A DNA stretch of 9,208 nucleotides from Phycisphaerae bacterium (GTDB lineage Bacteria > Planctomycetota > Phycisphaerae > UBA1845 > UTPLA1), in assembly GCA_016935885.1 (NCBI GenBank), contig JAFGQA010000285.1:1-9208 (forward strand), in the 5' to 3' direction. Each line of letters opens with the position of its first letter. Positions within the stretch are counted from its first letter, which is position 1. Positions 1-6,274 of this stretch are shown in pieces. The translations under genes were made by a program, and so were the position numbers. The notes below the pieces were generated by a model. The model searched no databases. It worked only from the letters and a program-made list of their open reading frames with translations, and was not told the origin of the DNA.

Positions 1-60
1 CTCACGCCAGACACGTTCCACGGCGATTGGAACTACACCATTCGTCCGCAAGGCATATAG
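1..60 (+). CDS. C-terminal fragment of a possible ISAzo13-family transposase
   Basis: Frame 1 is open from the window edge to a TAG at 58-60 and encodes 19 residues including FHGDWNYTIRP. From memory, a HG-[DE]-WNYTI tail just before the stop is typical of the DDE transposases of ISAzo13 elements (the Rhodopirellula-type transposase family), which are abundant in Planctomycetes. Only the tail is visible, so catalytic residues cannot be checked, and the gene could be intact to the left. If the assignment is right, the right inverted repeat of the element should lie in the next few tens of bases (about 61-120), but its partner is outside the window. The family is inferred from a short motif only. 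Confidence 0.45.
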   Translation, partial: LTPDTFHGDWNYTIRPQGI

Positions 61-377
61 TGTATGTTATTTCTTGACGGTCGCTTAGACTGCTCTAGCC
101 CGGCGCGGGGCCGGCAATGGGGTCTTGGAAGCAAACGATGGGAGGGGCGTTCGGGCCGAAGCTTGCGTCACCGGCCGCTCACCATCCTGCCTGTCGGCAG
201 ACAGGCGACATGACCCGTGACGGCCCAGGCTGACCTTGTGGCGTTTCGCCAGACCGTCGCCGATAATCCCACTATGAGGAGATGTTCAATGGGGTTCGGG
301 CCCGAACTGCGGGGTCTGCCTCGCGTAGTACTGGCTTGGGGAGGGTGATCGCGCCCACTGCAGAAAGGTCCAATGTG
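61..377. other. Intergenic region with a small palindrome and weak promoter-like sequence
   Basis: I see no convincing gene in these 317 bases. The first part would hold the right end of the presumed insertion sequence. TTGACG at 74-79 resembles a -35 box but has no good -10 box at the right distance. GATAAT at 262-267 resembles a -10 box but has no -35 box 16-18 bases upstream. A 7-bp stem-loop lies at 189-206. AGGAG at 277-281 precedes an out-of-frame ATG at 289 that opens only a 19-codon frame. The in-frame ATG at 282 touches this AGGAG with no spacer, so I do not use it as the start of the next gene. Confidence 0.4.
189..206. repeat. Short palindrome (7-bp stem, 4-base loop)
   Basis: GCCTGTC at 189-195 and GACAGGC at 200-206 are perfect complements around the loop GGCA. 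No T-run follows, so it is not a normal intrinsic terminator. It has the size of REP-like palindromes but does not share the GGGTGCCAC arm of the repeats further right, so it may be a different class. It is the only copy in this window. Confidence 0.5.
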
Positions 378-1427
378 ATGTCCATGCGACGCATCAATCT
401 GGCAAGTTGGGCGGCGGCGGTCTTGATGCTTGCAGCCGCCCCCTGGGGTTCGGCTTGGGGTCAGGTCCCTGCTGATTCGGAATCCCGCCAATTCGGCTCG
501 CCGGAGGCGATGGTTGAGGCGGCGTTGGAGATGATCGACACCGGCGATCTTAATGAGGCGCTGGCGCTCGTCCGAAGGGCGAAGATGCTCAAGCCGACGG
601 TGCCCAAGATCAAGCTGGCAGAGGGTCTTCTGTCCATCGAGCGCGGGCAACACCTGGAGGCGATGCGGCAACTCGAGGAGTACAACAAGACCGATGTGGG
701 CAGGAACGACTACAGGGGCTATGCCGCCATTGGGACTATCTACAAGGATTCACACATGGACAGGCAGGCTGCTCCGGTTCTCGAGAAGGCTAAGAGCCTG
801 GCGCCACTTGAAGAGAACGGCAAGCCGGTGCGAGCGGAGATCGCGATCGGTTTGGCGACCGTGTACAACAACCTTGGAAGGAAGGATCAGGCGATCGAAG
901 CCGCCAAGGAGGCGAAGCGGTGGGCTCCGGTCGACCCGAAGATACAACTGCGTCTTGGGCAAGTTGCCTTCAGGACGCAGGACTTTGACACAGCCGCCAA
1001 GGCGGCCGAACGGGCTATCGAGCTACTGATGGCGGATCTGCAGGTTGATCCTCTCAAGAAGGAGACGTATCAGTTGCTGGGATCGAGTTATCAGTTGATG
1101 AGGAACCGTTGGCAGCGCGAGATCGCAGCCGATCCAGACGATGGTTTGCCCTATTTCAAGCTCGCCGTCACGATGCGTGAGGTTTCTGAAGTCAGCAGGC
1201 GGATTGTCCTGCTGGATGCACGCGAGAGTATCCTCCAGGCCCTCACCAAGGAGCCCGAGAATCATGAGTATATGATCTTCGCGGCTCGCGTGGAGGTGGA
1301 GTTGGGCGCCTTGGACGAGGCGCGGGAGAGGCTCGCACGTGTGCTGAGCAGCGATCCCGAAAACCAAGAGGCCATCAAGCTGCGGGACAGCCTTCAGGCG
1401 AGCCTTGATGGCGGCGGTGGCCGGTAG
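378..1427 (+). CDS. Exported TPR-repeat protein
   Basis: A 349-residue protein with an N-terminal signal peptide: basic MSMRRIN, a hydrophobic stretch, then an A-W-G-Q type cleavage region near residue 29. This predicts export to the periplasm. The mature part is a run of TPR-like helix pairs. Clear ones include GDLNEALALVRRAKMLKP, the segment ending LEKAKSLAP, NNLGRKDQAIEAAKEAKRWAP, the following FDTAAKAAERAIELL, and a final GALDEARERLARVLSSDPEN, each with the small/large hydrophobic spacing and the terminal proline of the fold. TPR arrays bind proteins; the partner is unknown. I chose ATG 378 because GAAAGG at 362-367 is a reasonable ribosome binding site and the signal peptide begins there. 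The longer frame from ATG 282 would bury the signal peptide behind 32 arginine-rich residues. An ATG at 384 is also possible. A terminator follows at 1558-1580. The TPR fold is secure; the function is unknown. Confidence 0.85.
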   Translation: MSMRRINLASWAAAVLMLAAAPWGSAWGQVPADSESRQFGSPEAMVEAALEMIDTGDLNEALALVRRAKMLKPTVPKIKLAEGLLSIERGQHLEAMRQLEEYNKTDVGRNDYRGYAAIGTIYKDSHMDRQAAPVLEKAKSLAPLEENGKPVRAEIAIGLATVYNNLGRKDQAIEAAKEAKRWAPVDPKIQLRLGQVAFRTQDFDTAAKAAERAIELLMADLQVDPLKKETYQLLGSSYQLMRNRWQREIAADPDDGLPYFKLAVTMREVSEVSRRIVLLDARESILQALTKEPENHEYMIFAARVEVELGALDEARERLARVLSSDPENQEAIKLRDSLQASLDGGGGR

Positions 1428-1850
1428 TCTTGCTAACGGCGTGACCGTCGATTGCCAGCCCAAACCGTGACCATTCACCGGAAGAGCTTCGAGCATTTCA
1501 TTGGACCGTTGGAATAGGCCGTATGGGCGTGAATCAGGGGGCAATTCCTGCGCATAGGCCTGCAAGAGTTGCGGCTTTTTCCTCGGGCCTGCAGCCATCC
1601 TCATGCAACCTGACGCGGTGGGCTATACTAACGATGCGGCGTGCCGCGAAGCTCAAGTCGGCCCTGATCGAAAGTCGATAGATTCACGTTGGCTTATCGG
1701 ACAGAGGCTCGGTTGCGTTCTCGTTACCTATAGATGATTCCAGGGGTACTTGCAGCCGATAAGCGCCGCGACGACGTTCGGGCACAAGGGGCTCGACGGG
1801 TCCAGGGGATGATTCGATAACAACCGCGAAGCCGTGAGAGTCGCAAGCGA
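1428..1850. other. 423-bp intergenic region
   Basis: This gap holds a good intrinsic terminator (1558-1580) and no gene I can support. TATACT at 1624-1629 resembles a -10 box, but the best -35 candidate, ATGCAA at 1603-1608, is poor and only 15 bases away. TATAGA at 1729-1734 is similarly unsupported. A 44-codon frame from ATG 1603 to TGA 1737 has no ribosome binding site and mixed third-position bases. ATCGA/TCGAT at about 1669-1681 forms a small 5-bp hairpin of doubtful meaning. The promoter of the beta-propeller gene probably lies between 1600 and 1840. Confidence 0.5.
1558..1580 (+). terminator. Intrinsic terminator downstream of the TPR gene
   Basis: GCC (1558-1560), a bulged T, then GCAA (1562-1565) pair with TTGC (1569-1572) and GGC (1573-1575) around a GAG loop. 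Five T residues follow at once (1576-1580). A 7-bp stem with one bulge, a 3-base loop and a T5 tract is a recognisable Rho-independent terminator. It lies 130 bases after the stop codon of the exported TPR gene. Confidence 0.6.
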
Positions 1851-2993
1851 ATGCCTGCTGAGATTCACAAGCTGTGGATTGCCTTGTGTGCCACGGTGCT
1901 CATCTCGGTCCCAGGCTGTGTCATGAAGGAATGGCCGGCGCGGGAAGAGCCAATCGCCGCCGCGCCGGCGGGGCACATCGAAGAGTCTCGTGGGAATCGA
2001 CGCGTGTCTTTGTTCGGCCGGGGCGACTACGCGCGGGACATCGTCTTCGAAGGCAAGGTCGTGATGGACTTGCAGCAGCACACTGCATGTGGTGAAGGAG
2101 CGGATTTTGATCCGGACGTCGGCCCGACTGGCGAGCATCTCATCTTTGCCTCGACCCGCCATTCACCCTACAGCCGTCTGTATATGAAATCGGTCGGCGG
2201 CACGGCGTTGACACAGATCACCGACGAGCCGGCGAATGACGCACAGCCGGCCTTAAGCCCTGCCGGCAATCGCATTGCCTTCGCCAGTGATCGTGGCGGT
2301 CACTGGGACATTTGGGTGGTTGACGCGAACGGGCGCAACGCCATCCAGATCACCAACGACGACGCCGCAGAATTGCACCCAAGCTGGTCGCCGGACGGCA
2401 AACGCCTGGTCTATTGCCGCATCGACCCACGGGACAATCACAGTGAGATGTGGCTCGTCGGGCTCGGCAGCCCAGGGGTCAAGCGACTGATCGGTGAAGG
2501 GCTTTTCCCCGAATGGTCGCCGCTGGGTGACAAGATCGCGTATCAGCGGCCTCGGGATCGCGGCAGCCACCGGTTCAGCATCTGGACCCTCGATATCAAG
2601 GACGATGAGGTACTTCGTCCCACCGAGGTGGCAAGCAGCAGCGATGCGGCCCTGATCACGCCCACTTGGTCGCCCGATGGGACACAGATCGCCTTTACGT
2701 CGGTCGATTCTTGGCCCGGCGGCGACGGATCGTCCGGGACCCGCCAAGGCGGTGTTGGCATCGGCATTGTGGACGCCGATGGGTGTGGCCTCCAGCGACT
2801 GACCGATGGACTCGGGGAGAACTACTCCCCGGCTTGGTCGGTCGACGGCCGGATCTACTTCACCGCCAAGCTGCACGGCCATGAAACGATCTGGAGCGTG
2901 AAGCCGTTCCGCCCGGCGATGATCCGTGAATCGGAGGTGATTACTGGTGATCGGCGCGCCGCCGCGGCGTTGGAGATGGACGTTGAGGAGTAG
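1851..2993 (+). CDS. TolB-like beta-propeller (PD40) lipoprotein
   Basis: A 380-residue protein with a lipoprotein signal peptide: basic/hydrophobic N-terminus, then lipobox V-P-G-C with the lipidated cysteine at residue 23. After a linker of about 65 residues come about six propeller blades of the TolB/PD40 type, starting near residues 89, 135, 179, 222, 268 and 322. They carry the signatures SPAGNRIAFASDRGG, SWSPDGKRLVY, EWSPLGDKIAY, TWSPDGTQIAFTS and AWSVDGRIYF, with D-I-W or E-M-W strands between them. The N-terminal domain of true TolB is missing, so I would not call it tolB. It probably sits on a membrane facing the periplasm and binds a protein or glycan. ATG 1851 gives a standard signal peptide; GAGAG a dozen bases upstream is only a weak ribosome binding site. 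The family is clear, the ligand unknown. It is followed by 7-bp repeats and another lipoprotein gene on the same strand. Confidence 0.88.
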   Translation: MPAEIHKLWIALCATVLISVPGCVMKEWPAREEPIAAAPAGHIEESRGNRRVSLFGRGDYARDIVFEGKVVMDLQQHTACGEGADFDPDVGPTGEHLIFASTRHSPYSRLYMKSVGGTALTQITDEPANDAQPALSPAGNRIAFASDRGGHWDIWVVDANGRNAIQITNDDAAELHPSWSPDGKRLVYCRIDPRDNHSEMWLVGLGSPGVKRLIGEGLFPEWSPLGDKIAYQRPRDRGSHRFSIWTLDIKDDEVLRPTEVASSSDAALITPTWSPDGTQIAFTSVDSWPGGDGSSGTRQGGVGIGIVDADGCGLQRLTDGLGENYSPAWSVDGRIYFTAKLHGHETIWSVKPFRPAMIRESEVITGDRRAAAALEMDVEE

Positions 2994-2995
2994 CG

Positions 2996-3051
2996 CGAAT
3001 TGCGAATTGCGAATTTCGAATTGCGAATTTCGAATTGCGAATGGCGAATGA
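2996..3051. repeat. Tandem heptamer repeat (8 x 7 bp, CGAATTK)
   Basis: Eight contiguous 7-bp units start two bases after the TAG stop at 2991-2993: CGAATTG, CGAATTG, CGAATTT, CGAATTG, CGAATTT, CGAATTG, CGAATGG, CGAATGA. CGAAT is invariant; only the last two bases vary. The block contains TTCGAA palindromes and is far more AT-rich than its surroundings. It ends directly against the GGGTGCCAC arm of the next repeat. Similar heptamer strings occur between genes in some planctomycete and cyanobacterial genomes. It is too short-period to be CRISPR. Confidence 0.9.
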
Positions 3052-3074
3052 GGGTGCCACTGCTCTGTGAGCAG
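3052..3074 (+). repeat. GGGTGCCAC stem-loop (variant)
   Basis: GGGTGCCAC at 3052-3060 runs into a perfect 6-bp stem, CTGCTC (3060-3065) and GAGCAG (3069-3074), with loop TGT. The 9-base arm is identical to that of the stem-loop at 9123-9151 and to the complement of 3587-3595, but the stem sequence differs. The GTG at 3067 that could extend the next gene lies in the loop and arm of this element. Confidence 0.65.
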
Positions 3075-3093
3075 GGCGATTCCTCAGGATGGA

Positions 3094-3954
3094 ATGTTGG
3101 AATTGTACACCGCTGAGACAGCACTGAAATGGAGACCCAAGTGGGTCGTGCCGGTGGTGGCAGCCTCGGGTCTGCTCTGCTCGGCACCCGGTTGTTCGCG
3201 GGATGAATCGAAGGTGGCGATGAGCAGCCCGTTTGTCGCGCCCATCACCTTCGCGGTTTCTCCAGTCTTGAACTTCAGCGGTGAGTTTAGCTTCGACCCT
3301 ATCACCGCGGCTGACCTGCTCGCCTCGGAACTGTCCTTTGTCGAAGGCGTCGCCGTTCTGCCGGTGAACCGGGTGGTCGCTTACCTGGCGACACAAGGCA
3401 GGCAACAGATCGAATCGCCTGCGCACGCATTGGCTGTCGCGCAGGCCGTTGGTGCGGATGTAATTCTGGTCGCCGGCATCACGGAATACGATCCCTACAC
3501 GCCGGTTGTGGGGCTGGCCCTCCAGATGTACGTCGCGCCCGTTCCGGTGGAAGCTTGGGGCATACACACTGGCAGGCAAGCTGCCAGTGGCACCCGCCCT
3601 GCCAGGCAAGCTGCCAATGGCACCCACACACATTCGTCCCCTGCGCTCGATGCCGTGCTCGTGTCACGGCAGCCGCGGCCCATAACCACGGTTGAGACGG
3701 ACGGTACGCCAGCGCCGACGGGCCAAGTGCAGAAGGTGTACAACGCGGCACACGGCCATGTGGTCGATGCCGTGCAGCGCTATGCCGAGCATCGCACCGA
3801 GGGACAGAATCCCTTCGGCTGGCGACAATATCTGAAAGTGCAGACCCTGTTTCTCCGATTTTGTTGGCATGACGCCATTGCGCGTCTGATGGAGCAGGAA
3901 TCCTGTAGGCGGACGATGCTGGCGGGGGGGCATCAGATGGAGGTTCCGTCATGA
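3094..3954 (+). CDS. Lipoprotein with CsgG/LpoB-like core and an in-frame repeat insertion
   Basis: A 286-residue protein with a lipoprotein signal: hydrophobic VVPVVAASGLLC, then lipobox S-A-P-G-C with lipidated Cys34. Residues about 50-155 look like the alpha/beta domain of CsgG/LpoB/GNA1162-type lipoproteins: strand VSPVLNFSG, helix DLLASELS, strand GVAVLPVNRVV, helix, then GADVILVAGITEYDPY. That resemblance is by eye and uncertain. Residues about 155-178 are encoded by two tandem palindromic repeats (3556-3625) and are probably not part of the ancestral fold. The C-terminal part is helical, with an aromatic FGWRQYLKVQTLFLRF stretch. I chose ATG 3094, with AGGA at 3086-3089; the GTG at 3067 lies inside a repeat element. 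Its stop overlaps the next start (ATGA), so the two are translationally coupled. Probable role: a membrane-anchored envelope accessory protein. Confidence 0.75.
   Translation: MLELYTAETALKWRPKWVVPVVAASGLLCSAPGCSRDESKVAMSSPFVAPITFAVSPVLNFSGEFSFDPITAADLLASELSFVEGVAVLPVNRVVAYLATQGRQQIESPAHALAVAQAVGADVILVAGITEYDPYTPVVGLALQMYVAPVPVEAWGIHTGRQAASGTRPARQAANGTHTHSSPALDAVLVSRQPRPITTVETDGTPAPTGQVQKVYNAAHGHVVDAVQRYAEHRTEGQNPFGWRQYLKVQTLFLRFCWHDAIARLMEQESCRRTMLAGGHQMEVPS
3556..3625 (-). repeat. Tandem pair of palindromic repeats inside a coding sequence
   Basis: Copy 1 (3567-3595) has a perfect 9-bp stem, CACTGGCAG and CTGCCAGTG, with loop GCAAG. Copy 2 (3597-3625) is a degraded version 30 bases on, with the same loop and four differences. 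Read on the minus strand, both start GGGTGCC. The 37 bases 3556-3592 recur exactly at 9172-9208. The 30-base period equals ten codons, so both copies read in one frame and give RQAASGT and RQAANGT. No stop arises and the lipoprotein frame continues. Confidence 0.9.
3939..3943 (+). promoter_or_regulatory. Ribosome binding site of the 71-residue gene
   Basis: GGAGG with a 7-base spacer before ATG 3951. It lies within the end of the upstream lipoprotein gene, whose stop overlaps the start, the usual layout for coupled translation. The 13 bases GATGGAGGTTCCG around it (3936-3948) are repeated exactly at 4193-4205. Confidence 0.75.
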
Positions 3955-4166
3955 GCGAGGCGAGTTCGACCAGACAACTGTCCCTCGTAAAAGGTGAACA
4001 CAAGTATCTATTCCGATATCATCCAGGGAACGAATCGGATGTGATTGGGGCCTTTGCCAGCCTGGCCAGTGACGGCTTGACCGAGTTCGACTGGTTCGAC
4101 GCCGCGGTGTTGAGCTATCAAATGGGGCGACGATTAGAGTTGGAGATAGATGAACTCAGGGCGTGA
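3951..4166 (+). CDS. Conserved-looking small acidic protein of unknown function
   Basis: A 71-residue soluble protein with no signal peptide or membrane segment. It is rich in acidic and aromatic residues (KYLFRYHPGNESDVIGAF, then DGLTEFDWFDAAVLSYQ) and ends in a charged helix, RRLELEIDEL. I do not recognise the family. A strong GGAGG seven bases upstream and the ATGA overlap with the lipoprotein gene make it very likely expressed and linked to that gene. The pairing of an exported lipoprotein with a cytosolic partner means any link is by co-expression, not direct contact in one compartment. The protein ends 171 bases before the recombinase gene. No catalytic motif is visible. Confidence 0.72.
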   Translation: MSEASSTRQLSLVKGEHKYLFRYHPGNESDVIGAFASLASDGLTEFDWFDAAVLSYQMGRRLELEIDELRA

Positions 4167-4337
4167 AAAGCCCGATACCTTGGGTGGCTGTGGATGGAGG
4201 TTCCGCAGTGGCACGATGCGTTGGACCGCGCGTCGCGGCCGGGACCTGGATGCTGGTGGGTGGGCCGTGGAGAGCGCCTAAGCTAGGTTGCACGAGGAAA
4301 GGAACTGGAGAACCTCGCCGAGAAGAGTCCCGTGATC

Positions 4338-5381
4338 ATGAGTCAAGAACATCCGCTTATCACAGACTTCCTTAACTACCTGCGCTTCGAGCGGCACTTC
4401 TCGCCCCACACGGGTAAGTGCTATGCGGCCGACCTGCACCAGTTCAGTCAATTCCTGGTGGGTGGGGCGAACGCGGTGGCAAGTGCTTTCCCGGCGATGC
4501 GTGGACCGTCGGGCACCGGGCACCCCCAGCAGAGGCCTGGAGACGTGACTGGAACGGCGGTAGCGGTTGTCCCCTCAGCGACCTCTACCTCCGCGGCGCA
4601 GGTCGATCTCTTCCGCCAGAAGCTCCTCAACGCGGACGCGAATCAGATCCGGAGCTTCCTTGCGTTTCTGCACGAGCGCGAGTACTCGAAGGCGACCGCC
4701 GCGCGCAAGCTGGCCACGCTTCGCAGCTTCTACAAGTTTTGCCTGCGGCGCGGATACGTCACGACCAATCCCGTCGCGACGATCCGAACGCCCAAGCAGG
4801 AAAAGCGCCTGCCGAAGTTCCTTGAGGTTGCCGAGATTCAGAAGCTGCTCAGCACGCCCGACGATACGACGCTGCTCGGCGCGCGGGACCGCGCCATGCT
4901 GGAGGCTTTGTACTCCACGGGCGTTCGCGTTAGCGAGCTCGTCGCCTTGAACGTCAGCGACGTGGACATGACGGGCGAGTCGTTGCGCGTCCGCGGCAAA
5001 GGTCGCAAGGAGCGAATCTCGCCGATCGGCCCCACGGCCGTGACAGCGATACGCAAGTACCTCGAGATGCGTGCCGCCGACCCGCGTAACGCCACCTTTG
5101 ATCCCGAGCCGCTGTTCGTCAACAAACACGGCAAACGGCTCAGCACGCGGAGCGTCCGCCGCAAGCTCGACAAGTACCTGACCATGTGCGGTCTCGATCC
5201 GTCGATCAGCCCGCACACGCTGCGGCACACATTTGCCACGCACATGCTGAACAACGGCGCCGATCTGCGAAGCGTGCAGGAGCTGTTGGGCCACCAGTCC
5301 ATCAGCACCACGCAGGTCTACACACACGTGACCACGGCCCAGCTCAAGAGAGACTACGACGACAGTCATCCGAGGTCGTAG
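4338..5381 (+). CDS. xerC: Tyrosine recombinase, XerC/XerD type
   Basis: A 347-residue site-specific recombinase. Residues 1-41 and about 89-150 form the SAM-like core-binding domain (FLNYLRFERHFSPHTGKCY, then SKATAARKLATLRSFYKF). The catalytic domain begins near PKQEKRLPKFL. All active-site residues are present: Arg197 (GVRVSEL), Lys221 (RGKGRKER), His293 and Arg296 (HTLRH), His319 (LGHQS) and nucleophile Tyr328 (QVYTHV). The R-to-K, R-to-H, H-to-H and H-to-Y spacings (24, 96, 26, 9) match E. coli XerD as I recall it. XerC/XerD resolve chromosome dimers at dif; which of the two this is cannot be settled here. It is about 45 residues longer than usual because of a Gly/Ala/Pro/Thr-rich insertion at residues about 42-88. 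ATG 4338 is chosen; GTG 4332 is equally possible, with GAGAAG upstream. A hairpin terminator follows. Confidence 0.93.
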   Translation: MSQEHPLITDFLNYLRFERHFSPHTGKCYAADLHQFSQFLVGGANAVASAFPAMRGPSGTGHPQQRPGDVTGTAVAVVPSATSTSAAQVDLFRQKLLNADANQIRSFLAFLHEREYSKATAARKLATLRSFYKFCLRRGYVTTNPVATIRTPKQEKRLPKFLEVAEIQKLLSTPDDTTLLGARDRAMLEALYSTGVRVSELVALNVSDVDMTGESLRVRGKGRKERISPIGPTAVTAIRKYLEMRAADPRNATFDPEPLFVNKHGKRLSTRSVRRKLDKYLTMCGLDPSISPHTLRHTFATHMLNNGADLRSVQELLGHQSISTTQVYTHVTTAQLKRDYDDSHPRS

Positions 5382-5413
5382 TCCACGACCATCCCATTGC
5401 GAGACTTCGCGCG

Positions 5414-5447
5414 AGCGGGCGCTGCAACGGAGTTGCAGCCCCGCTTT
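5414..5447. terminator. Hairpin terminator between convergent genes
   Basis: AGCGGG (5414-5419), a bulged C, and GCTGCAAC (5421-5428) pair with GTTGCAGC (5432-5439) and CCCGCT (5440-5445) around loop GGA. This is a 14-bp stem with one bulge. On the plus strand it runs into a short T-rich stretch (TTTCGT), so it could stop transcripts of the recombinase gene. It also lies downstream of the deformylase gene on the other strand and may act there, though the T-tract in that direction is poor. Confidence 0.65.
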
Positions 5448-5527
5448 CGTGCCTTCTGCGGCGATGCTTACACAAGCAGCCGGCCGCGGCACACATCCGG
5501 GTCCATCAGTTCACGAGTGAGCGAGCC

Positions 5528-6073
5528 TTAGCGTTGCCGCGAAACGGCCCCGTGGGACTTGTATTCAGATTCGAGTTGTTTCACCACACGCCGGTTGGCG
5601 ATCTTGTCGGTTTCTGACATGTAATCCAAGATCAGGTGGCCGTCCAGATGGTCGCATTCGTGTTGCCAGCAGCGGGCGAGCAGTTCGCTGGCCGTGCATT
5701 CGACCGGCCTGCCAGTCAGGTCGCAGGCGTGCAGGGTGCAGCTTATGGGGCGGTGGATCTTGACGGTCACCTCCGGTAGGGAAAGACAGCCTTCCTCCCC
5801 CTCGGCCCGGCCGTGGAAGTCGTCCAGGCTGGGGTTGACATAGACGTGGTCATCGTTGGGATCGCCGGTCACGTTGCAGACGAACATCCGAAGCAAGACG
5901 CCAGCTTGCGGCGCCGCCAGGCCGATACCTCGTCCTTTGTGCATCAGTTCCAACATCTGCTCGGCGAGGCGGGCCAGCGAGTCGTCGAAGTCCTCGACAG
6001 GCTTGCAGACGTCTCGCAGCACCGGGTCGGGGTACTTGATGATGCGCAGGGGTGCGGTCTCGATCTGTGTCAA
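5528..6073 (-). CDS. def: Peptide deformylase
   Basis: A 181-residue enzyme that removes the formyl group from the N-terminal methionine of new proteins, in the cytosol at the ribosome exit. All three signature motifs are present: GIGLAAPQ at residues 49-56, EGCLSLP with metal ligand Cys96, and HECDH with ligands His138 and His142 and catalytic Glu139. The N-terminal LRIIKYPDPVLR (residues 9-20) is also typical. The start is TTG: an in-frame TGA lies at 6077-6079, just upstream, no ATG exists at the N-terminus, and AGGAG (plus-strand CTCCT, 6081-6085) sits seven bases before the TTG. The length fits type I bacterial deformylases. It is alone on the minus strand, convergent with the recombinase gene and divergent from the TPR gene; there is no fmt gene beside it in this window. 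Confidence 0.96.
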   Translation of the reverse strand: MTQIETAPLRIIKYPDPVLRDVCKPVEDFDDSLARLAEQMLELMHKGRGIGLAAPQAGVLLRMFVCNVTGDPNDDHVYVNPSLDDFHGRAEGEEGCLSLPEVTVKIHRPISCTLHACDLTGRPVECTASELLARCWQHECDHLDGHLILDYMSETDKIANRRVVKQLESEYKSHGAVSRQR

Positions 6074-6080
6074 CGTTCAA

Positions 6081-6085
6081 CTCCT
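6081..6085 (-). promoter_or_regulatory. Ribosome binding site fixing the TTG start of def
   Basis: On the minus strand this reads AGGAG, seven bases before the TTG at 6073-6071. With the in-frame stop at 6077-6079 it leaves no other sensible start for the deformylase. Confidence 0.8.
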
Positions 6086-6274
6086 ACTTGGGATGCAGGT
6101 TGTGGTCGCTCAGAGAGATCTTTCTCGGTCTCCACGAGTGGGCTTGAGCGTTCCCGGCGTGCCGGCGGTAAGCTGGCCGCCAACCAGTGGTCCGGCAACG
6201 GTTCCGCGGCACACGGACTCCGGGTCCTGTAAACCCTGGAACCCCCAAAACCCACAGATTCCGTTTGTGCCAGC

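Noticed and set aside
289..348. Short upstream ORF of 19 codons with AGGAG seven bases before its ATG
   Set aside because: The signal is fair, but the product has no features and nothing else supports translation; it probably arises by chance.
282..377. Longer start of the exported TPR protein at ATG 282
   Set aside because: The AGGAG touches the ATG with no spacer, and the extra 32 residues would sit before a clear signal peptide starting at 378.
168..671. Minus-strand open frame of 167 codons
   Set aside because: It runs opposite the TPR gene with an arginine-rich, family-less translation. The plus-strand protein has a signal peptide and TPR units, so this is a shadow of high GC.
1603..1737. 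44-codon frame in the gap before the beta-propeller gene
   Set aside because: No ribosome binding site, no codon bias and no recognisable protein.
1728..2162. Minus-strand frame of 144 codons overlapping the beta-propeller gene
   Set aside because: Most of it is antisense to a well-supported lipoprotein N-terminus; the translation has no domain or conserved look.
2996..3051. CRISPR-like array
   Set aside because: The period is 7 bp with no spacers and no cas gene in the window; it is a simple tandem repeat.
3067..3093. GTG 3067 as the lipoprotein start
   Set aside because: It lies in the loop and arm of a palindromic repeat and lacks a clear ribosome binding site; ATG 3094 gives a normal lipoprotein signal.
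2941..3633. Minus-strand frame of 230 codons containing FAIRNS-like repeats
   Set aside because: The repeats are just the heptamer array translated; the rest is antisense to the lipoprotein gene. Such strings are a common false protein in genomes with this repeat.
4338..5381. Recombinase as an integron or phage integrase marking a mobile island
   Set aside because: Sequence and spacing match housekeeping XerC/D; there is no attC array, no att-site tRNA and no phage gene nearby.
4575..5492. Minus-strand frame of 305 codons opposite the recombinase gene
   Set aside because: A long frame by chance in GC-rich DNA; the plus strand encodes a complete tyrosine recombinase with all catalytic residues.
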